Shown: piece after piece, positions 1 through 8,073 of the stretch
Position numbering within the stretch: position 1 is the first letter of the stretch
Layout: every line of letters begins with the position of its first letter
NCBI GenBank assembly: GCA_910575795.1
Contig: CAJTGE010000022.1
Location: forward strand, 26,420-90,419
Source of the DNA: Clostridiaceae bacterium
Lineage (GTDB): Bacteria > Bacillota > Clostridia > Lachnospirales > Lachnospiraceae
Direction of reading: 5' to 3'
Length of the DNA: 64,000 nt
Position numbers and translations under genes: made by a program
Notes under the pieces: generated by a model
What the model was told of the DNA's origin: nothing
Seen by the model: only the letters and a program-made list of their open reading frames with translations
The model's database searches: none

Positions 1-785
1 AGCTCGGACAGCATCTCGGGGCTGTCCTTAAAGACCTTTTCCCGCAGGGCGGGAACCTTTAATTTCCCTTCCTCCTCAAGCTCCCTGCAGATGATATTCT
101 TGATCTCCATCTTTTTTTCCGCGTCCTCCTCGCCGTAATACTTTCTGGCGACCTGATCCACGGCTTTTGTGACGATATCCAGCTTTGATTTCTGGGAGAG
201 AGGGGCGTGGCATTCTAAAAACAGTTCGGAAAAGTAGAACCGTTTTTCGCCGTTTACCTCATATTTTTTCTCGGTGAGGACAAGGCTGCCGTCAGAGAGG
301 TTTATGACAAAAGCTTCGGAAAGGCGCTGGCCCTGGCCGGGCAGCAGGGCCTTCTGGAGGATAATTTCATTAAGATTCGTTCCGTCCGATTCCCTGGTTG
401 CGTGGGTGTAGGACGTCTTATAGTCCATTTTCAGAAAAGCAAGGTAATCATTTCCCTGCGAGCTAAACACCACGACAGCCAGATCGCCGGCCGGGATGTC
501 GATGTGTTCATTCATAATCTCATAGAGGCGTTCGGCCAGCCGCTTGCTGGTTTCGATGAAATTGTCGGGGCTGCACTGCATCAGGAGATTCCGTACTTCT
601 GATGCGTCGGAAAAACGGCAGGTTTTTATGTCGTCGCTTTCGGTGATCTTTTCGATATGCGATTTGAGCAGATCGGAAAAATCGGTTCCGGTGTCGATCA
701 GGTGATCCGACAGTACCGGGACGCCGACGGATGAGTCGAGGATATGTACAATGGCTGCTTTTAGAATCATGTCGTCGCTTTTCAT
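1..785 (-). CDS. Nucleoid-associated protein, NA37/YejK family (3' end beyond window)
   Basis: The reverse strand is open from an ATG at 785 to the left edge, so the C-terminus is missing; about 261 residues are visible. The protein starts MKSDDMILKAAIVHILD and continues with a pattern I recognise as the 37-kDa nucleoid-associated family (PF04245): a hydrophobic N-terminal strand-helix, a central part with YLAFLKMDYK, then basic and acidic helices. An AAGGAG ribosome site lies about 7 nt before the start. Members bind the nucleoid in the cytoplasm; their precise job is not settled. The gene follows the 566-residue membrane protein gene on the same strand after a 238-bp gap that contains an imperfect hairpin, so co-transcription is uncertain. 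Family call is from memory. Confidence 0.8.
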   Translation of the reverse strand, partial: MKSDDMILKAAIVHILDSSVGVPVLSDHLIDTGTDFSDLLKSHIEKITESDDIKTCRFSDASEVRNLLMQCSPDNFIETSKRLAERLYEIMNEHIDIPAGDLAVVVFSSQGNDYLAFLKMDYKTSYTHATRESDGTNLNEIILQKALLPGQGQRLSEAFVINLSDGSLVLTEKKYEVNGEKRFYFSELFLECHAPLSQKSKLDIVTKAVDQVARKYYGEEDAEKKMEIKNIICRELEEEGKLKVPALREKVFKDSPEMLSE

Positions 786-880
786 CTTGGGTTCTCCTTG
801 GGAAGAATTATGTAACGGATTAACGGGTAATTTCTCAGGTTAAGGGGGGCGCGGGGAGGGCCGCCAGAGCCGGCTTCTAT

Positions 881-930
881 ATCTAACGGAACCCCGCTTC
901 CGCTCGGAGAAAAGCGAGGTTTCGTCGGAT
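881..930. other. Imperfect hairpin in the gap 786-1023
   Basis: Arms AACCCCGCTT (890-899) and AAGCGAGGTT (912-921) pair with one mismatch and extend outward with further partial pairing. It follows the minus-strand membrane protein gene and could end its transcript, but no T-run follows, so a terminator role is only a guess. Nothing else is evident in this gap. Confidence 0.35.
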
Positions 931-1023
931 ATACCGCCCGCTTCCGGCGGACTGATCACGATTATCCATACCGGCCTGATCACGTAATACATTTTTGCAG
1001 CGGAATCTCACTAACAGCCGCGA

Positions 1024-2724
1024 TCAATTTCTCCCAGCGTCCACCTCAATGGCCATAATCTCCCTGACCTGCCCGCCCTGTGTGAAGGATATATGCACCG
1101 TATCGCCGGGCCTGATGAACGGAAGCTGTTCTGACACGGAGATAAATGCGGTGTAGATATCGGTTTCTCCCTCCAGGGTAAAGTAATAGCAGGTATTTCC
1201 TGAGATAACAGCGGAAGCGGCGGCTTCTATCCGGCCGGAAATTTCCGTGGTGTCTTTTGGGGCGGCAGGGGCGGCGTCCTCTAAGTTGAGGGCGGTCCGG
1301 TATCCGCGCTTTGCCTCGTCGATGGTCTGCCCGGTTCCCACGATCTGGTACTGCTCGACATCGACAAAGGCGTACATTTTTACAAGCCCGGCCGCGTCTT
1401 TTAAGGAAATGAAGTAGGCGGGCCGATCGGAGATGTTGAGGAGCAGCGGGAAGGTGGCGCTGTAATTTAAGTGCTGTACCTGCCCTCTGGCAGACTCCAT
1501 GGCGGCCAGCTCGGTCGCGCCGGGGACGGTGTAGAACCGCGTCTCCTTGGTGCGAAGGTTGACGAGCACAAAGCCGATGTTGGACTCGTCTGACGTGACG
1601 GAGCTCATGCCGGTGTAGAGGTATACGTCGTCGTCAATGGCCAGGTAATTATAGCCGTAGGTGGTGCGGCGGACGCCGCGCTGGCCGAACAGGGAATTGA
1701 AGTACCCGTTCTGGAAGCGGCCGTTGTCGTCGAGCTGCTCAATGATGAGGTTTGAATCATAGAGCTGGTCGATCCACTGAGGTACCTCGTCCTTTGCATA
1801 CCAGCGGGACTCTCCGGTCACGGCGTTGACCAAGACCGCGCCGTCGATATCCTTGCCGTCCCACCAGCCGATGCGGTAGGCGATCGTGGGGGCGACCCAG
1901 TAGGGCGTGCCCTCGTCGTCGGTCTCAAACGAAACCGTCTCGAAGAGCTTTGAGGGATAGCGGAAGCGGATGTAGCGGTAAATATTGCGGAAGAAATATT
2001 CGCTGGTAGAATATTTCATTCCAGAGTCAAGCCAGACAAGATTCGTGTCCTGGTTGACCATGTTGACAGCGATATAGGCCGGAAGACCTTTTCGCTGGTT
2101 GTACAGCCATTTGATCGGATCCGCATAGGAGAGCGGCGTGACACGGTAGGGCGCTCCCTGGTAGTTGATCTGGGTGTAGTTGTTTAAAATTTCAAACTGG
2201 GAAACGAGATCCGTCATCTCACCCAGCTTTTTGTTTCCCAGACGGGAGGCGGTGTCCTTGTCAACCACCGGGATCTGGGACATGCTAAGCTCCGCCACAT
2301 CCGATGAAAAATCGCCTTCAGTAACGTGTATCAGATCCCGGTAGCGGGCGGCGTTAAAGAGTTTAAGACCGAGCGCGGAGGCAAGCGCCATGAGAAGGAT
2401 GAGCGCGGCGATGGCGGCAAAGCCGTATTTTAAGGGCCCCACCAGGCGGACAGCGGGCCTTTCGCTCTCATTTCGGCGGAAGATCACCCGTCCCGTCACC
2501 GGATCGCGCGCCGCCCCAAAGCCCCGCCCGTCGCGCAGGGACTGGATGAAGTCCTTCACAGCAGTCAGAAAGTTGACGGCCAGAAAGATAAGGATGCAGG
2601 CAATGAGATAGAGGATAAAATTCCGGTCCCTCAGATTCACAGCCGGCAGCATGGAGTAAAACAGCAGGAACATAAACAGGGCCGAGATGAGGATACGGCC
2701 TGCGATTGAGGAGAATCGTTTCAT
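1024..2724 (-). CDS. Membrane-anchored conserved protein, 566 aa, function unknown
   Basis: Two hydrophobic segments lie near the N-terminus (about residues 10-28 and 36-56) and a third at about 100-120. They are followed by a long soluble region of about 440 residues with no recognised catalytic motif. The end of the protein resembles a beta-rich single-strand-binding or OB-like fold (VISGNTCYYFTLEGETDIY followed by GDTVHISFTQGG), but this is only an impression. The topology suggests a large domain outside or facing the membrane. The start is well supported: AAAAGGAGG lies 7 nt upstream of the ATG at 2724. I recall similar proteins in Clostridia without an assigned function. It is transcribed toward the NA37 gene. 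Confidence 0.75.
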   Translation of the reverse strand: MKRFSSIAGRILISALFMFLLFYSMLPAVNLRDRNFILYLIACILIFLAVNFLTAVKDFIQSLRDGRGFGAARDPVTGRVIFRRNESERPAVRLVGPLKYGFAAIAALILLMALASALGLKLFNAARYRDLIHVTEGDFSSDVAELSMSQIPVVDKDTASRLGNKKLGEMTDLVSQFEILNNYTQINYQGAPYRVTPLSYADPIKWLYNQRKGLPAYIAVNMVNQDTNLVWLDSGMKYSTSEYFFRNIYRYIRFRYPSKLFETVSFETDDEGTPYWVAPTIAYRIGWWDGKDIDGAVLVNAVTGESRWYAKDEVPQWIDQLYDSNLIIEQLDDNGRFQNGYFNSLFGQRGVRRTTYGYNYLAIDDDVYLYTGMSSVTSDESNIGFVLVNLRTKETRFYTVPGATELAAMESARGQVQHLNYSATFPLLLNISDRPAYFISLKDAAGLVKMYAFVDVEQYQIVGTGQTIDEAKRGYRTALNLEDAAPAAPKDTTEISGRIEAAASAVISGNTCYYFTLEGETDIYTAFISVSEQLPFIRPGDTVHISFTQGGQVREIMAIEVDAGRN

Positions 2725-2902
2725 GGTTGGCGCCTCCTTTTACATGTAAATGGGAACGGTTTGATAAATAAGCATCCGTTCGGCAGTCGGTAATGTTACC
2801 TGAAAATGGTTCAGCGTCCGGCGAGCCGGGCGTAAGGATATTGTAACAGGTATGGGAAGAAAATCAAGGTGAATCATGTAACTTGCAGTCATTAACTTTA
2901 AA

Positions 2903-3052
2903 ATGTACTCTTGGAGTCTCGCTGCGCCTGATTTTGTGAGATGATTTTTGTCAGATGCGCACAAATTTATGAGGCGAACGTTGATTGAGTTTGGGTGCAT
3001 CTGGCGGAAAATCGGCCGCAAAGGCAGGCGCAGCGAGATTCCGAGAGTACAT
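2903..3052. repeat. Family A inverted-repeat element, long form
   Basis: A 150-bp element bounded by ATGTACTCTTGG and CCGAGAGTACAT. Inside it are CAGATGCGCACAAATTTATGAGGCG-like and GGCGGAAAATCGGCCGCAAAGG-like blocks also found, in the opposite orientation, in the copies at 29885 and 37253. It lies between divergently transcribed genes. Reading frames over it are not genes. Confidence 0.8.
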
Positions 3053-3165
3053 GAAACGCATGGGGAGAGATTCCGGTTAGTTTTTGTAATAGTCCAGTAG
3101 GCATCTTCTTGCCCGTCTACGCCGTGAATAGTAGCCATTTATAGGCTGAAAGTATAAATAATAGA

Positions 3166-3194
3166 TTGACAAATCCATACCAGCAAGATATTAT
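3166..3194 (+). promoter_or_regulatory. Consensus promoter for the 3304-4594 genes
   Basis: TTGACA at 3166-3171 and TATTAT at 3189-3194 are separated by 17 bp. It is the only good promoter in the 737-bp stretch before the gene at 3462. Between promoter and gene there is also a GGGAGGTG ribosome site followed by ATG-TAA at 3250-3255, a start-stop pair. Confidence 0.7.
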
Positions 3195-3303
3195 AAAAAA
3201 GATAGTTGTTTTATAGTGAATTATCAAACAAATCAGGGAGGTGAGAGCCATGTAAAACGAGGTATAAACCAGAGTATGAATCTGCTTAAAAAGGAAGGAG
3301 GAT

Positions 3304-3417
3304 ATGCCTGAAAATGGGAACATGAGGATACGAACCGAATTACAGGGAAGAAAAACAAAAGAATATGCAATGACAATATGCTTGGACTTAGATTTAAGAA
3401 AGCATTTATGGTTCTGA
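3304..3417 (+). CDS. Possible 37-aa small protein or leader peptide
   Basis: An ATG at 3304 is preceded by AAGGAAGGAGG two to three bases upstream and opens a 37-codon frame ending at TGA 3415-3417. The peptide begins MPENGNMRIRTELQGRKTK and ends KHLWF; it is basic in the middle with no membrane segment. It lies between the 3166 promoter and the gene at 3462. No family is recognised. The very short spacing between ribosome site and ATG weakens the call; it may be translated as a leader, or not at all. Confidence 0.3.
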   Translation: MPENGNMRIRTELQGRKTKEYAMTICLDLDLRKHLWF

Positions 3418-3461
3418 ACGACAGAGGGACCATGGTTTGAATGTAAAGGAGTAACGCGGTT

Positions 3462-3983
3462 ATGACTATTCAAATGGTGAACGGATTTCCCGTTTATGCG
3501 GTTACAAGAAAGGAGGTGGAGTACCATCCATCCTTTTTTCAGCAGCAGGCGGAGAAATGGGTGGAAGGCTCAAAGAGAGAGAAGCTTTCCGACGAGGAAT
3601 TGGAGAATTTGAAAAAGAAGTATCATTCTGGAAACATGTCCCGAAATGATTCCATCGCGCTGTTAGGCGAACTGGTGGAAGCCGGCATTCTTTCCAGGGG
3701 AAGAGCCAGGGCGATCTATTTAGGCGTTATACCATTGGATGAAAGCAAGATCAACCCTGCTAAACCGGAAGGCGTTCTAACGAAATGCGATGTTTCTGAC
3801 AGAAGATACAGCGCCTTTGGAAATATAGGGGGAATGGGAACCATGCTGGCCGTCGGGGGCTTTGACTCCTACAAAATTTTTTATGAGTATTCAAAAGCAG
3901 CTACGGATGTGGATGTGGAGAAATCGGAGCATTTTCAGGATTACAGGAAGTTTCTTGATATACTGGAGCAATTAAAGGCATAA
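3462..3983 (+). CDS. Hypothetical protein, 173 aa
   Basis: Not recognised. The protein is soluble, begins MTIQMVNGFPVYAVTRKEV, carries a charged helical stretch at about residues 35-55 (KREKLSDEELENLKKKYHSGNMS), and has a glycine-rich patch around residue 125. The KKY-x-SGNMS-x-x-D and 'LGELVEAGILSRGRA' region looks like a small helical module. AAAGGAG lies 10-11 nt before the ATG. The next gene at 4010 starts 26 bp after this one stops and has its own strong ribosome site, so the two are very likely co-transcribed from the promoter at 3166. Nothing in the sequence suggests secretion. Confidence 0.7.
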   Translation: MTIQMVNGFPVYAVTRKEVEYHPSFFQQQAEKWVEGSKREKLSDEELENLKKKYHSGNMSRNDSIALLGELVEAGILSRGRARAIYLGVIPLDESKINPAKPEGVLTKCDVSDRRYSAFGNIGGMGTMLAVGGFDSYKIFYEYSKAATDVDVEKSEHFQDYRKFLDILEQLKA

Positions 3984-4009
3984 ATGATACGGAAAGGAAG
4001 AGGAAAAGG

Positions 4010-4594
4010 ATGAGTATTTCAGGTTTGCAGGGCGCAGGTTATCATGCGGCAGGATTCCCGGCCGGTTCTCATTCCAGGACGGATATCCGGAGCGCTTTCC
4101 GGATGAGCCTGGCAGACGGACGGTCATCGGCTGCTTCAGGCGGCAATTATCACGGCACGCTGAAAATGGGCTATTTACATAGTGAGTTCAGCCCTGTTTC
4201 GGGGCAGGAGCTTCACATGAAATATGATGAGAGCTCCACGGATGAAGATCCGGTTATGTACGTCGAAGGAAGAGACATGCGGGGAAATACATTTACCAGG
4301 AAGATTCATTTAAAAGATGTAGACGCAGAGAACGCCACGCCTGCGGAAATGACCGCGCTGCGCGTCCATTTGGCGCAGCAGGGGGATAAACAGGTAGCTT
4401 TAAGCAGCGCAATACCCTTAAAGGCTCTCAGCAGCCATCAGGATGTAAACACAGCGATGGATTTTAAGCAGTATTATGAAGACTGGGCGTCCAGTCTGGA
4501 GGGCGCTGGATTTAAGAATAATGCCGATCTGTACATCAATGAGCTGGAGCGGTATCTCTTTTACCACCGCACAGAAAGGGCGTCATGCTTCTGA
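4010..4594 (+). CDS. Hypothetical protein, 194 aa, partner of the 3462 gene
   Basis: Not recognised. The N-terminal 55 residues are Gly/Ser/Ala-rich and probably unstructured. The middle contains DEDPVMYVEGRDMRGNTFTRKIHLKDVD-type beta strands, followed by a helical part (TPAEMTALRVHLAQQGD) and a C-terminal helix with YINELERYLFYH. No signal peptide or membrane segment. GGAAGAGGAAAAGG precedes the ATG. The neighbour at 3462 is 26 bp upstream, and a hairpin at 4649-4688 follows, so the two genes form a closed transcription unit. Many Lachnospiraceae carry such pairs near unrelated housekeeping genes, but I cannot name a function. Confidence 0.7.
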   Translation: MSISGLQGAGYHAAGFPAGSHSRTDIRSAFRMSLADGRSSAASGGNYHGTLKMGYLHSEFSPVSGQELHMKYDESSTDEDPVMYVEGRDMRGNTFTRKIHLKDVDAENATPAEMTALRVHLAQQGDKQVALSSAIPLKALSSHQDVNTAMDFKQYYEDWASSLEGAGFKNNADLYINELERYLFYHRTERASCF

Positions 4595-4648
4595 TGCGGC
4601 GATGGCAGGCGTAAACCCGCGAAATCAGGCAGAATAAGAGAATAAAGA

Positions 4649-4688
4649 AGAGGGCGCGGACTCCATTCACGGCAGTCCGCGCCTCTTA
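4649..4688. terminator. Hairpin between convergent genes
   Basis: GCGCGGACT and AGTCCGCGC form a GC-rich stem extended by AGAGG/CCTCTT, with an 11-nt loop. Read on the minus strand it is followed by a pyrimidine-rich run (CTCTTCTTTATTCTCTT), so it may serve both the 4010 gene and the convergent gene at 4720. Confidence 0.6.
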
Positions 4689-4719
4689 ATCTCCGGCCGC
4701 CTGCGGACAGGACAGCCTC

Positions 4720-5115
4720 CTATGAATGACAGGAGTGTTCCCCGCAGCCATGGCTGCGGCAGCTATGGCCGTTGCTGTGTTCGTGGTGACTGCAGGTTAC
4801 ATCCGGATTGAAGGCAAGGGAATCGGACAAAAGGGCGTTCACCGCCGCGTCCGCATCTCCGCTTACGCCGCCGTAAAGGCGGATGCCGGCCTCCTTAAGC
4901 GCCATCTGCGCGCCGCCGCCGATACCGCCGCAGATGAGCGTGTCAACGCCTTTGCCCAGGAGGAAGCCGGCCAGCGCGCCGTGGCCGTTTCCGTTGGTAT
5001 CAACGATTTCCGTGTGGGATACGGCTCCGTTTTCCACCTCATAGAGCTTGAACTGTTCCGTGTGCCCGAAGTGCTGGAAGACGGTTCCGTTTTCGTAGGT
5101 AACTGCGATTTTCAT
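4720..5115 (-). CDS. NifX/NifB-type (dinitrogenase iron-molybdenum cofactor) family protein with His/Cys-rich tail
   Basis: The 131-residue protein begins MKIAVTYENGTVFQHFGHTEQF, the usual opening of the dinitrogenase Fe-Mo cofactor family (PF02579), and has the family's glycine-rich core (GVDTLICGGIGGGAQMALKEAG, about residues 55-76). Such small stand-alone members are thought to bind metal or iron-sulfur cofactors. The last 24 residues hold about six His and six Cys (CSHHEHSNGHSC, HGCGEHSCHS), a likely metal-binding tail. An ATG 57 bp further upstream is open, but AGAGGAG sits 6 nt before 5115. The DUF134 gene lies 112 bp upstream on the same strand, a pairing I know from many anaerobes. 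No nitrogenase genes are nearby. Confidence 0.85.
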   Translation of the reverse strand: MKIAVTYENGTVFQHFGHTEQFKLYEVENGAVSHTEIVDTNGNGHGALAGFLLGKGVDTLICGGIGGGAQMALKEAGIRLYGGVSGDADAAVNALLSDSLAFNPDVTCSHHEHSNGHSCRSHGCGEHSCHS

Positions 5116-5227
5116 GATATACTCCTCTCTGAATTTGCTGAAATTCTCCTGAAACGTGTTTTGTGGATTCATGTTCTGCGATCCGGCGCGGGCGCGGAAT
5201 ACTTTGCAGATCCGCCTGCTGGTTCCG

Positions 5228-5602
5228 TCAGGTTTTCGCTCCGTTTACCGCCTCCTGGCCGGAAAAGCGATGGCGCCGGCAGCCGCCGCAGCGGCAGGCG
5301 CGTTCGGTCCGGTCACAGAGGCGGTAGTCGCCGCCTTCAATTTTAAGCGGCCGCGCGCTCACCAGGGCTTCGGCCAGCTTTGACCTGGCTGAAGTATAGA
5401 TCTGCTGAACCGTGGCGCGCGCTACCTGCATAAATTCTCCGCATTCTTCCTGAGAAAACCCCTCCTTGTCAATGAGGCGGATCGTCTCATACTCATCGAC
5501 GGTTAAGACTACAGCCGGCCCTGATACGGCGCAGCCGGCCGGGGTGAATTCGGCTGCCTTGGGAAGGCAGCAAACCTTTCTGCATTTTTTGGGCCTTGGC
5601 AT
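5228..5602 (-). CDS. DUF134 family DNA-binding protein
   Basis: The 124-residue protein starts MPRPKKCRKVCCLPKA, the conserved DUF134 opening, then has a sigma-70 region 4-like helix-turn-helix (LTVDEYETIRLIDKEGFSQ and ECGEFMQVARATVQQIY). It ends with a Cys/Arg-rich stretch (CDRTERACRCGGCRRHRF). Members are small cytoplasmic proteins with predicted DNA binding; the Cys residues could bind metal. AAAAGGAG lies 7 nt before the ATG at 5602; a longer frame to 5641 is less likely. It precedes the NifX-like gene on the same strand and is transcribed away from the MATE/MerR operon. Confidence 0.85.
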   Translation of the reverse strand: MPRPKKCRKVCCLPKAAEFTPAGCAVSGPAVVLTVDEYETIRLIDKEGFSQEECGEFMQVARATVQQIYTSARSKLAEALVSARPLKIEGGDYRLCDRTERACRCGGCRRHRFSGQEAVNGAKT

Positions 5603-5723
5603 CCGGATCTCCTTTTGTATATTATTTATGGCATATGCCATTTATAATTTATTGTACCATATATTCAGGGATATGGCAATATGGCGGCCCCTTCACGCTA
5701 AAAATTTTGATTACTGCTCCTGC

Positions 5724-5754
5724 TTGACTCTGCAATAACTATAGACTTTATGAT
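5724..5754 (+). promoter_or_regulatory. MerR-type promoter/operator of the MATE-merR operon
   Basis: TTGACT (5724-5729) and TATGAT (5749-5754) are separated by exactly 19 bp, the long spacer that MerR-family activators act on. The spacer carries a partial dyad, ACTCTGCA and CTATAGACT, as MerR operators do. The operon's second gene encodes a MerR regulator, so autoregulated induction is expected. Confidence 0.75.
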
Positions 5755-5792
5755 AGAGTCTGTGATAAACTATGCAAAGGAGGCAGATTCGG

Positions 5793-7148
5793 ATGGAGGA
5801 AAACAGGCTTACAGAAGGAAACATCGCATCAGCGCTGTTTCGCTTTGCCGTCCCCTTTCTGATTGCAAATGCGCTGCAGTCCCTGTACGGCGCGGCGGAT
5901 TTGTTTGTGGTGGGGAGATATTGTGCGGCAGAGAGCGTGGCGGCGGTATCCACGGGGACGCAGGTGACGCAGATTATTACGAGCCTGGCCACAGGGCTGA
6001 CGCTGGGCGGGACGATTCTGGTGGGGCAGTATATGGGAAGCCGGGATTATGATCGGGTGAAAGAGATGATTGGGACGACGTTCACTGTGTTTGCGGCGGC
6101 GGCCCTTGTGCTGACCGCGCTTTTGCTGGCGTTTAAGGAGCCGGTTCTTACGATGCTGGACACGCCGGCAGAATCGTTTGCGCTTACGGATACGTATGTG
6201 ACAATCTGCGGGCTGGGCACGATTTTTATCTGCGGTTATAATGCGATCAGCGCGGTTTTGCGGGGGTACGGGGATTCGGCGCGGCCGATGGCGTTTGTGG
6301 GGCTGGCCTGCGCGCTCAATATTGCGCTTGACATTGTGTTTGTGAAATATCTGGCCATGGGGGTGGCGGGAACGGCCCTGGCTACGGTTCTCTCGCAGGC
6401 GTTCAGCATGGCGGCCTCGGTCGTGTATTTAAAGAGGGCGCGCTTTATTTTTGACTTTAAGCTTAAGAGTTTTCGCCCTGTGGGGGCTTTGGCTAAGGAG
6501 CTTGCCAGGGTGGGGATCCCGATTTCGTTTCAGGAGATGCTGATCCGGATTTCGTTTTTGTACCTGACCGCGGTGATGAACCGGTGCGGCGTTTATGCGG
6601 CGGCGGTGGTGGGGATTGGCAGTAAATATGACGTGTTTGCCATGCTGACGGCGACCTCCATGGCGAATGCGCTGGCTGCGTTTACCGCGCAGAATATGGG
6701 GGCCGGGAAGAGAGAGCGGGCGCGGGCGTCCCTGTGGTACGGGCTTGGCTTTGCGCTGTCGGTATCCCTCCTGTTCTGGGGCTTTGCCCAGTGGCATCCG
6801 GATCGGATGATCCGCGTTTTTTCGGATGATCCGCATGTGATTGCGGCCGGGGTTCCGTTTTTCCGCTCCTGCAGCTATGATTATGTGCTGGTTACGATTG
6901 TGTTTTGTTTAAACGGCTATCTGAACGGGCGTCAGAAGACGGTTTGGACCATGATGAGCTCCGCGGCTGGCGCGCTGGCGCTCCGGATTCCCCTGGTTTA
7001 CTTATTTGGGCGGTATTTTGCGGATGATCTGGGGATGCTCGGAAGCATCGCGCCTGCTGTGTCGGGGATTATGGCCTGCTATACGCTGTTTTATGTGTGG
7101 CATGAGGGGAGAGGGCATGAGGAGAGACGGGCTGTTTCCAATCGGTGA
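5793..7148 (+). CDS. MATE family multidrug/cation antiporter
   Basis: The 451-residue membrane protein has about twelve hydrophobic segments and the typical MATE opening (GNIASALFRFAVPFLIANALQ, ADLFVVGRYCAAESVAA), with an internal repeat of the same pattern in the second half. These proteins expel cationic drugs or metabolites in exchange for Na+ or H+. An in-frame ATG at 5772 would make the ribosome site AAAGGAGG part of the coding sequence; the ATG at 5793 lies 8 nt after that site and is the better start. The gene overlaps the MerR regulator by 32 bp, which suggests translational coupling, and lies behind a promoter with a 19-bp spacer. The substrate is unknown. Confidence 0.93.
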   Translation: MEENRLTEGNIASALFRFAVPFLIANALQSLYGAADLFVVGRYCAAESVAAVSTGTQVTQIITSLATGLTLGGTILVGQYMGSRDYDRVKEMIGTTFTVFAAAALVLTALLLAFKEPVLTMLDTPAESFALTDTYVTICGLGTIFICGYNAISAVLRGYGDSARPMAFVGLACALNIALDIVFVKYLAMGVAGTALATVLSQAFSMAASVVYLKRARFIFDFKLKSFRPVGALAKELARVGIPISFQEMLIRISFLYLTAVMNRCGVYAAAVVGIGSKYDVFAMLTATSMANALAAFTAQNMGAGKRERARASLWYGLGFALSVSLLFWGFAQWHPDRMIRVFSDDPHVIAAGVPFFRSCSYDYVLVTIVFCLNGYLNGRQKTVWTMMSSAAGALALRIPLVYLFGRYFADDLGMLGSIAPAVSGIMACYTLFYVWHEGRGHEERRAVSNR

Positions 7149-7953
7149 GGTGTCGAGGCTGTTCCATATCAGCGTCGGATCCCTGCGCTATTATGACAGG
7201 GAAGGGCTGGTGAGGCCGGAATATACGGATCCGTGTACAGGATACCGCTATTACGGCGCGAGGCAGTTTGAGCGCCTGAATACGATCCGCTATCTGCGGG
7301 CGCTCGACATGCCTCTTGATGAGATCGCGGCGTTTCTGGACAACCGGAACTTAAACGGCATACGGGAATCCCTCTGCAGGCAGCGGGAGGAGGTACAGCG
7401 AAGGCAGCGCGAGCTTTCGCGGATTGAGCGCAAGATCGGGAGGCGTCTGGAACAGCTTTGGGATGCCGTGCATTCGGAGCTGGAGGTGATCCGGCTGGAG
7501 GAACATCCGCCGGCGCGGCTTGCGTATCTGGAAAGGGAGCTGCCGGCGCAGGATGTGGGGGCGCTGGAGTATTCGATCCGGCTTTTGGAGGAGGAAGAGG
7601 ACAGCACGGCTGTTTTCCTGGGAAAGGTGGGCGTCGGCCTTTCGGCCGATAGGCTTGAGAAAAGGCAGTTTACGCCCTACAATGTGGTGTTTGTCATCCT
7701 GGACGAGGAGGATTCGTTTAAGGGGCCTGTGATGGAAATTCCACGGGAGCTGTGCATAAAGGTGCGGTTTAAGGGCGTCCATGAGCAGGCGAGCGGTTAT
7801 TATGAACGGCTTTTGGATTATGCAAAGGATCATCGTTTCCGGGTCAGCGGTTTTTCTAAGGAAATTACGATGATCGATTATGGGCTTACGAATAATCCGG
7901 AGGAATTTGTGACGGAGATTGCGATTCCTGTTTTGCTGGAAAACGGCGCGTAG
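7117..7953 (+). CDS. MerR family regulator with GyrI-like effector domain (BmrR type)
   Basis: Residues 5-75 form a MerR winged helix (FPIGEVSRLFHISVGSLRYYDREGLV and YTDPCTGYRYYGARQFERLN). A long dimerisation helix follows at about 80-120, and residues 125-278 look like the GyrI-like small-molecule binding domain of BmrR and related drug sensors. The gene starts inside the end of the MATE gene (32-bp overlap) with GGGGAGAGGG upstream of the ATG at 7117. It probably senses an exporter substrate and activates the promoter at 5724 by untwisting its 19-bp spacer. No Cys cluster for metal sensing is present, which favours an organic ligand. Confidence 0.9.
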   Translation: MRRDGLFPIGEVSRLFHISVGSLRYYDREGLVRPEYTDPCTGYRYYGARQFERLNTIRYLRALDMPLDEIAAFLDNRNLNGIRESLCRQREEVQRRQRELSRIERKIGRRLEQLWDAVHSELEVIRLEEHPPARLAYLERELPAQDVGALEYSIRLLEEEEDSTAVFLGKVGVGLSADRLEKRQFTPYNVVFVILDEEDSFKGPVMEIPRELCIKVRFKGVHEQASGYYERLLDYAKDHRFRVSGFSKEITMIDYGLTNNPEEFVTEIAIPVLLENGA

Positions 7954-8073
7954 GGATTTCAGGACTTAACGGTTGTATGGCGGCTGTGCGCGGCGCTCTG
8001 CGGCAGCGGTTCAGGTACTCTTAGCTGCTGCGCTCTGTTCAGTTGTTCCGTATGGGAAAGGAAGGAGAAGGGG

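Noticed and set aside
7954..8073. Possible cobalamin riboswitch before cobT
   Set aside because: The gap is only 120 bp and lacks the conserved B12-box; it holds family B repeat fragments. No B12-box was seen elsewhere in the window either.
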